NCBI RefSeq assembly: GCF_900107925.1
Contig: NZ_FNUJ01000003.1
Location: 558,001 to 622,000 of the forward strand
Origin: Amycolatopsis pretoriensis
Lineage (GTDB): Bacteria; Actinomycetota; Actinomycetes; Mycobacteriales; Pseudonocardiaceae
DNA: 64,000 nt
Direction: 5' to 3'
Positions 26,755 to 34,276 of the stretch are shown here, piece after piece. Every line of letters begins with the position of its first letter. Position 1 is the stretch's first letter. Both the position numbers and the translations under genes were made by a program. The notes beneath the pieces were generated by a model that worked only from the letters and a program-made list of their open reading frames with translations, had not been told where the DNA came from and ran no database searches.

Positions 26755-27753
26755 GTGGCACAAGACGGGAACCTCCCACTGATCATCGATGGCGCCCGCA
26801 CGACCCGGGCATCGGTCGCCGAGCTGCCGAAAGAGCTGACCGAGGCACTCCGCACCGGCGAGTTCCACCACGCCCTCAGACTGGCGATCGCCTACCGCGG
26901 CCTTTCGCTCGCGCGGCTGCGGGCGCACCTCGCGCTGCGCGGGGTCCAAATCGGACAGTCTACGCTGAGTTACTGGCAACGCGGGCTGCGCCAGCCCGAG
27001 GTGCCGAAGGCGCTGCCGGCGGTCCGGGCCCTGGAATCGGTCCTCCAGCTGCCCGCGGACGCCCTCGTGGTGCTGATCGGGCCGCGACTGGTCCGCCGCG
27101 GCCACCAGCCGGCGGCGTCGTTCCACGACCTGCGTTCCGGTGACATGGGGTCGATCGTCGAGGACCTGCTGGCCGAGCTCGGCGCGTACCCGTCGTCGAA
27201 CCACTACAACGCCGACCTCGAGCTGCTGTCGGTCCACGACACGATCACGTTCGACGCGGAGCACCGCCAGGTCAGCCTGCGCACGCGGCTGGTGACGCGC
27301 GCGCGTCGCCACGGTCCGGACCGTTATCTGACGGTGTACAACGGCGATCCGGGCTGCCGGATCGACGACGTCGAGCTGATCACGGACGAGGGCTGCCGGG
27401 TGGGGCGGATGCGCCGCAACCCGGACGCGGACACGATGGCGACCGAGCTGCTGTTCGACCGCAAGCTCGCCGAGGGCGACATCCACGTGTTCTGCTTCGA
27501 GGTCCGCGACGACTCCGGGTCGGCGTCGCCGGGGTACTACCGGATGCTGCGCGACCGCTGCGCGAGTTACCTGGTCCAGCTGCGCTTCGACCGCAACGCT
27601 CTGCCGGCGCGGTGCACGCGCCAGGTCCGCGCGCGCGACGACGCCCTGCCGGTGGTGGCGGAGGAGCTGGCGTGCGACATGGGCGGCGTGAGCAGCGCGT
27701 TCTTCAGCGACGCCGGACCGGGACTGGCCGGCGTCGCCGTCGAGTGGAACTAG
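26755..27753 (+). CDS. XRE-type regulator with large C-terminal domain
   Basis: Protein of 332 residues. The helix-turn-helix lies near residues 40-85: LRLAIAYRGLSLARLRAHL, then IGQSTLSYWQRGLRQPEVP. The C-terminal 200 residues form an alpha/beta or beta-rich domain of unknown function (NADLELLSVHDTITFD, RRHGPDRYLTVYNGDPGC, LAEGDIHVFCFEVRDDSG). GTG at 26755 is chosen because AAGGGA lies six bases upstream; starts at 26710 or 26740 are also in frame. Divergent from the protease operon, with a 247-base gap, so control of that operon is likely but not shown. It contains Cys residues that could sense redox or metal. Confidence 0.8.
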   Translation: MAQDGNLPLIIDGARTTRASVAELPKELTEALRTGEFHHALRLAIAYRGLSLARLRAHLALRGVQIGQSTLSYWQRGLRQPEVPKALPAVRALESVLQLPADALVVLIGPRLVRRGHQPAASFHDLRSGDMGSIVEDLLAELGAYPSSNHYNADLELLSVHDTITFDAEHRQVSLRTRLVTRARRHGPDRYLTVYNGDPGCRIDDVELITDEGCRVGRMRRNPDADTMATELLFDRKLAEGDIHVFCFEVRDDSGSASPGYYRMLRDRCASYLVQLRFDRNALPARCTRQVRARDDALPVVAEELACDMGGVSSAFFSDAGPGLAGVAVEWN

Positions 27754-27779
27754 CGGAGCTTTCACGTGAAAGCTCCGCT
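27752..27779. terminator. parS-like hairpin between convergent genes
   Basis: Perfect 28-base palindrome, arms AGCGGAGCTTTCAC / GTGAAAGCTCCGCT, filling the space between the stops of the regulator and yjdF. The core CTTTCACGTGAAAG recurs at 45921. It differs from the parS core GTTTCACGTGAAAC by one base per arm. The likely role is bidirectional termination. Confidence 0.75.
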
Positions 27780-28165
27780 CAGTGGCCGCGGTGCTTGCTT
27801 TTCGCCTTGGCTCGCGCGAGGGCGCGGCGGCGGGTCGCTTCGGCGGCCAGCCGACGTTTGCGGGCGGCCTTGTTTTCGATCGCCCGCTCAGTGACGGCGT
27901 GCTTGAGCGCGCGCTGGGCGGCGGTGCCGATGCCCTCGCCGTCGTAGGTCCGTTTGGGCCGTCCGGTCACCTTCACCGGCGGGGCTTCGCGTGCTTCGTC
28001 GGCGAGCCGCACGAAGTCGCGCCCGGCGGCGAAGGCGGCGAGCTCGGCGTTGTTCGGCTCGGCGCCGAAGATGTGCCGGGCGGCCCGGACCAGGCCGTCT
28101 TCGTGGATTTCGTAGACGCCGACCCAGAACCGGCCGTCGTGGTACAGCGTGAACACCCCGTGCAT
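27779..28165 (-). CDS. yjdF: YjdF-family (DUF2992) protein
   Basis: Protein of 128 residues matching the YjdF/DUF2992 family: N-terminus [15 protein letters not shown], then [16 protein letters not shown], and a basic coiled C-terminal half rich in Lys, Arg and Ala ending KAKSKHRGH, which could bind RNA. In Firmicutes the gene is controlled by an azaaromatic-sensing riboswitch. Here the leader (28166-28298) is GC-rich and foldable but shows no convincing match. ATG at 28165 has GGAGG seven bases upstream. Biochemical function is unknown. Confidence 0.85.
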   Translation of the reverse strand: MHGVFTLYHDGRFWVGVYEIHEDGLVRAARHIFGAEPNNAELAAFAAGRDFVRLADEAREAPPVKVTGRPKRTYDGEGIGTAAQRALKHAVTERAIENKAARKRRLAAEATRRRALARAKAKSKHRGH

Positions 28166-28298
28166 CGGGAACCTCCAGGCGTGACGGATCAGCCTGGCGC
28201 CACCGGTTTCCCTTGCCGGGACAACGAGCCCCGTCGAGGGGGCCGCCCGGACTACCTACCGGGCCGTGAGGTTCGTGAAGCCAAGAACGAGGTCGAGG

Positions 28299-28640
28299 TT
28301 ACGCGGGTCCGCCGCCGATGCCGAGTTCGTTTCCCTCGGGGTCGCGGTAGATGATCTTGCGCACACCGTTGTCGTAGGTTTCGCGCTCGGCGGGTTCGAT
28401 GCCGCGCGCGGAGATCTTGGCGACGCGTTCGTCGAGGTCGTCGACGAAGAGGGTGTGCAGGGCGAGGCCGGCCCGCTCGGGCCGGAGGACGACGTAGACG
28501 GAGCCGTGGTCGGTGACTTGCCAGAGGACTTCGGTCTCGTGCACGACGAACGTGGGCGGGGAGCCGAAGAGGCGTTCGTACCAGGCGAGGGCCCCGGCGA
28601 AGTCCCGGACGGCGATCCCGGCGAAGAGTTCGACGCTCAC
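28299..28640 (-). CDS. VOC-family (glyoxalase/bleomycin-resistance) protein
   Basis: Protein of 113 residues with one vicinal-oxygen-chelate domain: FAGIAVRDFAGALAWYERLFG at the start (read in two parts), ALHTLFVDDLDERVAKI in the middle and KIIYRDPEGNELGIGG at the end, with the usual metal-ligand Glu in GNELG. Such proteins isomerise or cleave small metabolites or bind drugs. GTG at 28640 overlaps the vapC stop (GTGA). It is therefore the third gene of a vapB-vapC-VOC operon, which is unusual. Confidence 0.88.
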   Translation of the reverse strand: MSVELFAGIAVRDFAGALAWYERLFGSPPTFVVHETEVLWQVTDHGSVYVVLRPERAGLALHTLFVDDLDERVAKISARGIEPAERETYDNGVRKIIYRDPEGNELGIGGGPA

Positions 28641-29083
28641 AGCACCTCGAATCCGTTGGCCTTGGCGGCATCTGCCTGACGCTCGTCACGGGTGACGAAG
28701 GTGACCGGCTCGCCGCCGGTGAGTTCGGCGGTGGAGTGCATCGCGACGGCGATGTGGATCGCGTCCAGGGTGCGCACCGGGTAGTTCTCGGTGACCAGCC
28801 GGCGCGCGGCGGGAATGACCCGGCTCGGGTCGAACGGGATGAGCACCAGCTCTCCATCCGGGGAGGAGAGGTAATCGAAGTGCGCGAGCATCGCCGCGGG
28901 ATCGGGAATCCGGCCGGTCCGCTTGGCGGCTGTCACGGCGCCGGCGAACTCGATGCGGGTGAAGTCGCTGCTCACGACCGGGGAGTCCCCTTCAAGGAGA
29001 AGCTCGCGGAACCTGCCGTGCTCCGGCTCGTCCGCCAGGTAAGCCGTGACCAGCGCGCTGGTGTCGACGTACAGCACGGTCAC
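28637..29083 (-). CDS. vapC: VapC-type PIN-domain toxin
   Basis: Ribonuclease toxin of 148 residues. PIN-domain acidic residues are all present: Asp in LYVDTSALV, Glu in FTRIEFAGAV, Asp in TLDAIHIAVAM, and Asp in FVTRDERQADAA, which together bind Mg and cut RNA (tRNA or rRNA in known VapCs). GTG at 29083 overlaps the vapB TGA in GTGA form; another GTG at 29086 is possible. A frame extending to 29227 is antitoxin shadow. The downstream VOC gene overlaps in the same way. Held in check by VapB until it is degraded. Confidence 0.93.
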   Translation of the reverse strand: MTVLYVDTSALVTAYLADEPEHGRFRELLLEGDSPVVSSDFTRIEFAGAVTAAKRTGRIPDPAAMLAHFDYLSSPDGELVLIPFDPSRVIPAARRLVTENYPVRTLDAIHIAVAMHSTAELTGGEPVTFVTRDERQADAAKANGFEVL

Positions 29084-29367
29084 CACTCCCCTCGGGTCCA
29101 GTCGAGCGCTTCGCTCACAGCCGTGCCCCAGCCCCGGGACAGGTCTTCGAGTTCGTCCAAAGTCGGCACGTGAGCCGGCGGCTCCACGTGCACGACCTTG
29201 CCTTCGGCAATCAGTCGCCGCTTCCATTCCGCTCGGGTTTCAGTCTTCGCCACAACGCCCCTCAACGCTTCCGTGACCAGGTCGTTCATGCTGCGCCCTT
29301 CGGCTTCGGCTCGCGCCTTCAGCCGGGCGTGCAGCTCGTCGTCGATCCTCGTGATCAACTGCTTCAC
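29080..29367 (-). CDS. vapB: VapB-type antitoxin (ribbon-helix-helix)
   Basis: Antitoxin of 95 residues. The N-terminal ribbon-helix-helix (QLITRIDDELHARLKARA, then GRSMNDLVTEALRGVV) binds operator DNA; the C-terminal tail with VPTLDELEDLSRGWG would wrap the toxin and block its active site. FitA/Arc-like rather than AbrB-like. GTG at 29367. It overlaps vapC and sits directly downstream of a dyad (29375-29403) that is a likely binding site. Pairs of this kind are often regulated by conditional cooperativity. Confidence 0.92.
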   Translation of the reverse strand: MKQLITRIDDELHARLKARAEAEGRSMNDLVTEALRGVVAKTETRAEWKRRLIAEGKVVHVEPPAHVPTLDELEDLSRGWGTAVSEALDWTRGEW

Positions 29368-29374
29368 CCATCAA

Positions 29375-29403
29375 TGATAACACGTCACCCATTCGTGCTA
29401 TCA
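29375..29403. promoter_or_regulatory. Operator dyad of vapBC
   Basis: TGATAACACG at 29375-29384 and CGTGCTATCA at 29394-29403 are inverted repeats with one mismatch and a 9-base spacer, eight bases upstream of the vapB start. AT content is higher than around it. This is where an RHH antitoxin would bind. Confidence 0.65.
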
Positions 29404-29423
29404 CTGTTCAGAGCGCAGAACAA

Positions 29424-29455
29424 AGGGCCGCCCCGAACACTTTCGGGGCGGCCCT
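29424..29455 (-). terminator. Terminator of ahcY
   Basis: Inverted repeat AGGGCCGCCCCGAA / TTCGGGGCGGCCCT (29424-29437 and 29442-29455), perfect, 22 bases after the ahcY stop. On the minus strand it is followed by TTTGTT, so it terminates ahcY transcripts and shields the vapBC promoter. Confidence 0.88.
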
Positions 29456-29477
29456 GACCAGCGAAAACGCTAAAACC

Positions 29478-30950
29478 TCAGTACCGGTAGTGCTCCGGCT
29501 TGAACGGGCCTTCGACGTCCACGTCGATGTACTCCGCCTGCTCCTTGGTCAGCTTCGTCAGCTCACCACCCAGCGCGTCCAAGTGGATCTTCGCGACCTT
29601 CTCGTCCAGCTTCTTGGGCAGCCGGAAGACTTCCTTGTCGTACTCCTCGTGCTTGGTGAACAGCTCGATCTGCGCGATCACCTGGTTGGAGAAGCTGTTC
29701 GACATCACGAACGACGGGTGCCCGGTCGCGTTGCCCAGGTTGAGCAGGCGGCCCTCCGACAGCACGATGATCGTGTTGCCGTTCGGGAAGATCCACTCGT
29801 CGACCTGGGGCTTGATGTTGATGCGGCGGATGCCCGGGTAACGAGCGAGCCCTGCCATGTCGAGCTCGTTGTCGAAGTGGCCGATGTTGCCCAGGATCGC
29901 CTGGTGCTTCATCTTCGCCATGTGCTCGACCAGCACGACGTCCTTGTTGCCGGTCGTCGTGATGACGATGTCGGCCTCCGGCAGCGCGTTCTCCAGCGTG
30001 CGGACCTGGTAACCGTCCATCGCCGCCTGCAGCGCGCAGATCGGGTCGATCTCCGTCACGACCACGCGCGCGCCCTGGCCGCGCAGCGACTCCGCCGCGC
30101 CCTTGCCGACGTCGCCGTAGCCGCAGACCACCGCGACCTTGCCGCCGATCAGGACGTCGGTGCCGCGGTTGATGCCGTCGATCAGGGAGTGGCGGATGCC
30201 GTAGCGGTTGTCGAACTTCGACTTCGTCACCGCGTCGTTGACGTTGATCGCCGGGAACAGCAGCTCACCGGCCGCCGCGAGCTGGTAGAGCCGCAGGACG
30301 CCGGTCGTCGTCTCCTCGGTGACGCCGCGGATGCCCGCGCCGATCTTCGTCCACTTGTCCTTGTCGGCCGCCACCGAGCCGCGCAGCAGCTCGAGGAACA
30401 CCTTGAACTCGTCCGAGGTGTTCTCGTCCGGGGTCGGGACGACGCCCGACTTCTCGAACTCGGTGCCCTTGTGCACCAGCATGGTGGCGTCGCCGCCGTC
30501 GTCGAGGATCATGTTCGGGCCCTCGCCGTCCCAGGTGAGCATCCGCTCGGTGCACCACCAGTACTCCTCGAGCGACTCGCCCTTCCACGCGAAGACCGGG
30601 ACGCCCTTGGGCTCCTCGGCCGTGCCGTGCGGGCCGACGACGATCGCGGCCGCCGCGTGGTCCTGGGTCGAGAAGATGTTGCAGGACGCCCAGCGCACCT
30701 CGGCACCCAGCGCGACCAGCGTCTCGATGAGGACCGCCGTCTGCACGGTCATGTGCAGCGAGCCGGAGACGCGCGCGCCGCGCAGCGGGTAGACCTCCGC
30801 GTATTCGCGCCGCAGCGCCATCAGTCCGGGCATCTCGTGCTCGGCGAGGCGGATCTCCTTGCGGCCGAACTCGGCGGCCTCGAGGTCGGCGACGGCGAAC
30901 TCGATGCCGTTGCGGGTCTGGTGCCGCTTGGCAACGCTTTCGGGGGTCAT
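29478..30950 (-). CDS. ahcY: S-adenosyl-L-homocysteine hydrolase
   Basis: Splits S-adenosylhomocysteine into adenosine and homocysteine, keeping SAM methylation reactions running. Length 490 residues, normal for the long bacterial form. Landmarks: [35 protein letters not shown]-binding [19 protein letters not shown], and the conserved tail [12 protein letters not shown] at 30950 with GGAGGAAT eight bases upstream. The upstream in-frame extension (to 33218) is antisense to the next gene and is not real. Conserved neighbour of tmk in actinobacteria; here the exported-protease, XRE, yjdF and vapBC genes intervene. Confidence 0.98.
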   Translation of the reverse strand: MTPESVAKRHQTRNGIEFAVADLEAAEFGRKEIRLAEHEMPGLMALRREYAEVYPLRGARVSGSLHMTVQTAVLIETLVALGAEVRWASCNIFSTQDHAAAAIVVGPHGTAEEPKGVPVFAWKGESLEEYWWCTERMLTWDGEGPNMILDDGGDATMLVHKGTEFEKSGVVPTPDENTSDEFKVFLELLRGSVAADKDKWTKIGAGIRGVTEETTTGVLRLYQLAAAGELLFPAINVNDAVTKSKFDNRYGIRHSLIDGINRGTDVLIGGKVAVVCGYGDVGKGAAESLRGQGARVVVTEIDPICALQAAMDGYQVRTLENALPEADIVITTTGNKDVVLVEHMAKMKHQAILGNIGHFDNELDMAGLARYPGIRRINIKPQVDEWIFPNGNTIIVLSEGRLLNLGNATGHPSFVMSNSFSNQVIAQIELFTKHEEYDKEVFRLPKKLDEKVAKIHLDALGGELTKLTKEQAEYIDVDVEGPFKPEHYRY

Positions 30951-31037
30951 AGTGGCGATTCCTCCAAGACTCGATGACGTCCGAACACTACCGTTGTCCG
31001 CTCGACCTTCCCTAGGATCACGTAGGAGGCCTTTACC

Positions 31038-33302
31038 GTGCCCATGCCCGGCCCGGACACCCGCGTCGTCGAAATCCGCGTCGCCGGGCTGGTCGGCACC
31101 AGCGGGGAGACGCTGCTCGACGCGGTCGCGACCGTCGACGTCGCCGGCGACGGGCTGGGCCGCGTGATCCGCCCGGCCGACCGGCTGCGGCGCCCGGCGC
31201 CCGGGCCCGTGCTGCCGGCGCTGGGCCGGTCGATCCCGCGGACCCTCGAAGGCTACCTCTGGAGCGGCATGACGTCCGGGGGCGCCGCGAAGGCGACCTG
31301 GGCGCTGCTGTTCCCGTTCTCCCTCGCCAACGTCGCGTTCTGGATGCTGCCGCCGGCTCCGCCGGGACGCCGTCTCGCGCGCGGGCTCGGCGCCGTGTGC
31401 CGCGGCCTGCTGCGCGTCGGCGCCCTGCTGCTGACCATGCTGCTGATGGGCCAGCTCGCGACGATCGCGCTCGACCTGTTCGCCGCGCAGTGCCTCGCGC
31501 CCGGGTCGGGCTGCCTGCCCGCGGTCCCGGACGTCCTGCGCTCGGTACCCGCGCGGATCTCGGTGGGCGTGCTGCCCCTGCTGCTCGTGATCTTCGTCCT
31601 GCACCGGATCTCGAGCGCGACCTGGGCGGTGCACGCCGACGGCGACCTGACCGAGGGGCCGCTGCGGATGCGCGCCGACCCGGAGACGCCGGCGCTGCGC
31701 TGCCTGCACACCGTCGCGGCGCTGGTCTCGGTTGCCCTGCTGCTGCTCGGCGGGCCGTTCCGCGTGCCGGGGAACGTCTTCGACCTGGTCGTCTGGATCG
31801 TGACGCTGGCGCTGGTCGTCGCGACGATCGTCGCCGCCGCGATCGGCGTCGACACCGGCCGGTTCGCCCGGCCCGGCGTGATCGGGCTGGCCGTGGTGCT
31901 CGTCGTCGTGGCCGCGGTCCGGCTGCGGCCCGGCGCCGGCCCGCTGCCGGGCACCAACGGCGTCGTCGAAGGGCTCGGCGCGGCGCTCGTCGCCGTCACG
32001 GTGCTGTTCGCGCTGTTCCTGCTCCCGGCCGCGCTGCTGGCCCGGCCGAGCTGGGAGCACAAGCCGCGCCGGCTGCGGCCGTGGCTCGGCGGCTGGGCGG
32101 CCGCGCCGGTGCTCGCGCTGGCCGGGCTGCTCGGCGGCGGGTTCGGCGCGGGGCTCGCCGAAGCCGTCCGGCGGCTTTCCGGGGCGGAACTGCTGACGGT
32201 CCCGAACACGTACCTGCTGGTCACCGTGCTGTGGGGCGCCGGGCTGGCGCTGGCCGCGGTGCTCGGCGTGCTCGGCTTCGCGGTCGCCGTCCCGTTGCGC
32301 CGGCTGCGCCGCGGCGTCCCGGAGATCGTCACGCTGATGGAGCACGACGAGCGTCAGGAAGCCCAGGCCGCGGCCGCGTGGGCGCGCTCGGCGTGGGAGC
32401 GGCGGCACCTGCACCACCTCGCGCTGACGGTCGCGTCCGCGATGTCCGCGGGCGGCGCGGCACTGCTCGTGCTGCGGTTCGGGTTCGGGCTGGTCCCCGG
32501 CTGGTTCGGGCCGCTGTCCGCGATCGGCGTCGTCGCGCTCGGCGCGCTGGCCGCGGGCCTGCTGCGCGTCGTCTACACGGCCGCGCGGACCCCGCAGCGC
32601 AGCCGGCACCTCGGCGCCCTGGCCGACCTCGTCTGCTTCTGGCCGCGGGCCGCGCACCCGACCGTGCCGCCCTGCTACGCCCTGAAGGTCGTCCCGGAAC
32701 TGGCCGCGCGGGCGCGCGAGCACCTCGCCGAACCGGGGACGCGGGTGGTGCTCTCCGGCTACAACCTGGGCAGCCTGCTGACGGTCATGGCCGCCGCGCG
32801 GCTCGCGGCCGAACTGCCGGAGGCCGACCTCGAACGCGTCGGCGTGCTCACCGCGGGTTCGCCGCTGCAGTGGGGCTACCAGCGCGCCTTCCCGGCGCTG
32901 CTGCCCCAGGAAGCGCTCGAGACGCTCTTCGCCGACCTCGACGGCCGGTGGCGTGCGCTGTGCCGCGGCACCGACATCTTCGGCGGCGGCGTGACGACGT
33001 GGCGCCACGAGGTCTCCGACCGGCAGCTCTTCGGCGTCGGCTACCAGCCCGAAGGCGGCATCGGGCCGCTGAAGGCGAAGGCCGACGCGAACGGCGTCCT
33101 CATCCTCGGCGGCGACCACTGGCTGCCGGACCCGCTGCGCGGCCCGACCGGGCGTCACCGCTGGGCGCCGGGGGTGCTCAAGCACCAGGACTACGTCGTC
33201 GACGCCGAGTGGGACCACGCCGTCGCGATGGCGGCCGGGCTCGGCAAGCCCACCGGCGGTGAGCAGGGCCTGCTCTTCGGGGACTTCCCCCTGAAACAGT
33301 GA
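31038..33302 (+). CDS. Polytopic membrane protein with degenerate hydrolase-like domain
   Basis: Protein of 754 residues. GTG at 31038 has a consensus AGGAGG eight bases before it. After 70 cytoplasmic residues come about ten membrane segments (residues 85-540), then a soluble domain of about 210 residues that looks like an alpha/beta hydrolase: [33 protein letters not shown] and GGDHWLPDP. The nucleophile elbow, normally GxSxG, reads GYNLG, so the catalytic Ser is Asn. It may be a non-catalytic ligand-binding or scaffolding form. Divergent from ahcY. A terminator follows immediately. Confidence 0.8.
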   Translation: MPMPGPDTRVVEIRVAGLVGTSGETLLDAVATVDVAGDGLGRVIRPADRLRRPAPGPVLPALGRSIPRTLEGYLWSGMTSGGAAKATWALLFPFSLANVAFWMLPPAPPGRRLARGLGAVCRGLLRVGALLLTMLLMGQLATIALDLFAAQCLAPGSGCLPAVPDVLRSVPARISVGVLPLLLVIFVLHRISSATWAVHADGDLTEGPLRMRADPETPALRCLHTVAALVSVALLLLGGPFRVPGNVFDLVVWIVTLALVVATIVAAAIGVDTGRFARPGVIGLAVVLVVVAAVRLRPGAGPLPGTNGVVEGLGAALVAVTVLFALFLLPAALLARPSWEHKPRRLRPWLGGWAAAPVLALAGLLGGGFGAGLAEAVRRLSGAELLTVPNTYLLVTVLWGAGLALAAVLGVLGFAVAVPLRRLRRGVPEIVTLMEHDERQEAQAAAAWARSAWERRHLHHLALTVASAMSAGGAALLVLRFGFGLVPGWFGPLSAIGVVALGALAAGLLRVVYTAARTPQRSRHLGALADLVCFWPRAAHPTVPPCYALKVVPELAARAREHLAEPGTRVVLSGYNLGSLLTVMAAARLAAELPEADLERVGVLTAGSPLQWGYQRAFPALLPQEALETLFADLDGRWRALCRGTDIFGGGVTTWRHEVSDRQLFGVGYQPEGGIGPLKAKADANGVLILGGDHWLPDPLRGPTGRHRWAPGVLKHQDYVVDAEWDHAVAMAAGLGKPTGGEQGLLFGDFPLKQ

Positions 33303-33330
33303 AGGCCCCTCGCCGGAGCGAGGGGCCTTC
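33301..33330. terminator. Bidirectional hairpin after membrane protein gene
   Basis: Perfect 13-bp stem GAAGGCCCCTCGC / GCGAGGGGCCTTC with loop CGGA, starting within the TGA of the gene ending at 33302 and facing the convergent surface-protein gene ending at 33351. Confidence 0.85.
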
Positions 33331-33350
33331 GACCGCGAGCTAGCTCAGCT

Positions 33351-34016
33351 TCACTCGGAAGCCTTGCGGCGGAACTTCAGCAGCGCGAGCAGGCCGCCAC
33401 CGCCGAGGATCAGCAGGGCCGCGATCCAGACCAGCCACATGTTGTCGAAACCGGTGTTGGCCAGGCCGCCGCCGGTGCCGGACTCGTTGCCCGCCGGCAG
33501 GACGGCCGCACCCGTGGTGCTGGTCGGCGCCACGGTGGTCTCCGAGGAGGCCGGAGCGCTCGGCTTCGTGGTCTCGGTCTGCTTGGTGGTCGGCGGGGTC
33601 TTGGTCTCGGACGGCTTCTCGGTCTTCTTGCCGCAGAGGTACCAGTGGTTGATGTCGGCCTGGTGGCCGTTGCGGCTGAACGGCGCGCGCAGGTCGTTCC
33701 ACGGCGCGGACTTGTCGAGGCCCTTGGCGCCCGGGGTGTAGTCGTTGAAGCCGTCGTCGCCACCGACGACGACGATGCGCGTGACCGTGACGCCCTCGTG
33801 CACCTCGGAGATGTTGAGGCGGTTCTTGACGATCTTGAACTCGACGTCGCTCTGCTTGAGGTCCGTGCCCTTGGCGCACGGCGTCGCCTGACCCGGCGTC
33901 GGGTGCGGGCGGGTGTCGTCGCTGTGGCAGGCCAGCGCGGAGCCGGCGGTGCCGATGAGGGCGGCGGTGGTCAGCGCCATGATCGCGACGGCGCCACGGA
34001 TGCTACGTCTGCGCAT
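33351..34016 (-). CDS. LAxTG sortase-anchored surface protein
   Basis: Exported cell-wall protein of 221 residues. Signal peptide with basic MRRRSIRG, hydrophobic core and cleavage near ALA-C (residue 29). The mature part (DVEFKIVKNRLNISEV, VVVGGDDGFNDYTPG, NHWYLCGKK) has three Cys. A Thr/Ser/Pro/Lys-rich wall-spanning stretch leads to sorting signal LANTG (residues 185-189), a hydrophobic segment and basic tail FRRKASE. LAxTG signals are read by class E sortases in high-GC actinobacteria; no sortase is encoded here. Function of the exposed domain unknown. Confidence 0.85.
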   Translation of the reverse strand: MRRRSIRGAVAIMALTTAALIGTAGSALACHSDDTRPHPTPGQATPCAKGTDLKQSDVEFKIVKNRLNISEVHEGVTVTRIVVVGGDDGFNDYTPGAKGLDKSAPWNDLRAPFSRNGHQADINHWYLCGKKTEKPSETKTPPTTKQTETTKPSAPASSETTVAPTSTTGAAVLPAGNESGTGGGLANTGFDNMWLVWIAALLILGGGGLLALLKFRRKASE

Positions 34017-34223
34017 TCAGAACTCCTGTAACCGGCGGGGGAGAGAGCACTAGCGAAATCTGGGGTCGCGAAGCCACCGAGCGTGTGAATCACGCTGCTG
34101 TAATTCACCCGTCTGTGGTGCGCGAAGGATCGAAAGGTATCGCACGTCACTCACCCCGCTACACCGGGTCCCCTTTTAGGTACGAACAGCAAGATCGTCC
34201 GATGTGAAATCCTACGAAAAAGC

Positions 34224-34255
34224 CCCGCCGACCTGCGCGAACGCAGATCGGCGGG
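34224..34255 (-). terminator. Terminator of amino-acid permease gene
   Basis: Stem CCCGCCGACCTGCG / CGCAGATCGGCGGG (34224-34237 and 34242-34255) with one mismatch and loop CGAA; on the minus strand it is followed by GCTTTTT. It lies 22 bases after the permease stop. The rest of 34017-34276 is the leader region of the surface-protein gene, with no other feature seen. Confidence 0.9.
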
Positions 34256-34276
34256 ACTTCCCGAAAGAGTGAAGTG

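Noticed and set aside
28166..28298. Cobalamin riboswitch in the yjdF leader
   Set aside because: GGGAAACCGGTGG recalls part of the class, but the B12-box and the order of helices do not fit.
30951..31037. SAH riboswitch upstream of ahcY
   Set aside because: The 87-base gap is short, has no matching pseudoknot elements, and is shared with a divergent gene.
30951..33218. N-terminal extension of ahcY on the minus strand
   Set aside because: It is antisense to the membrane protein gene; ahcY has a good ATG and ribosome-binding site at 30950 and normal length.
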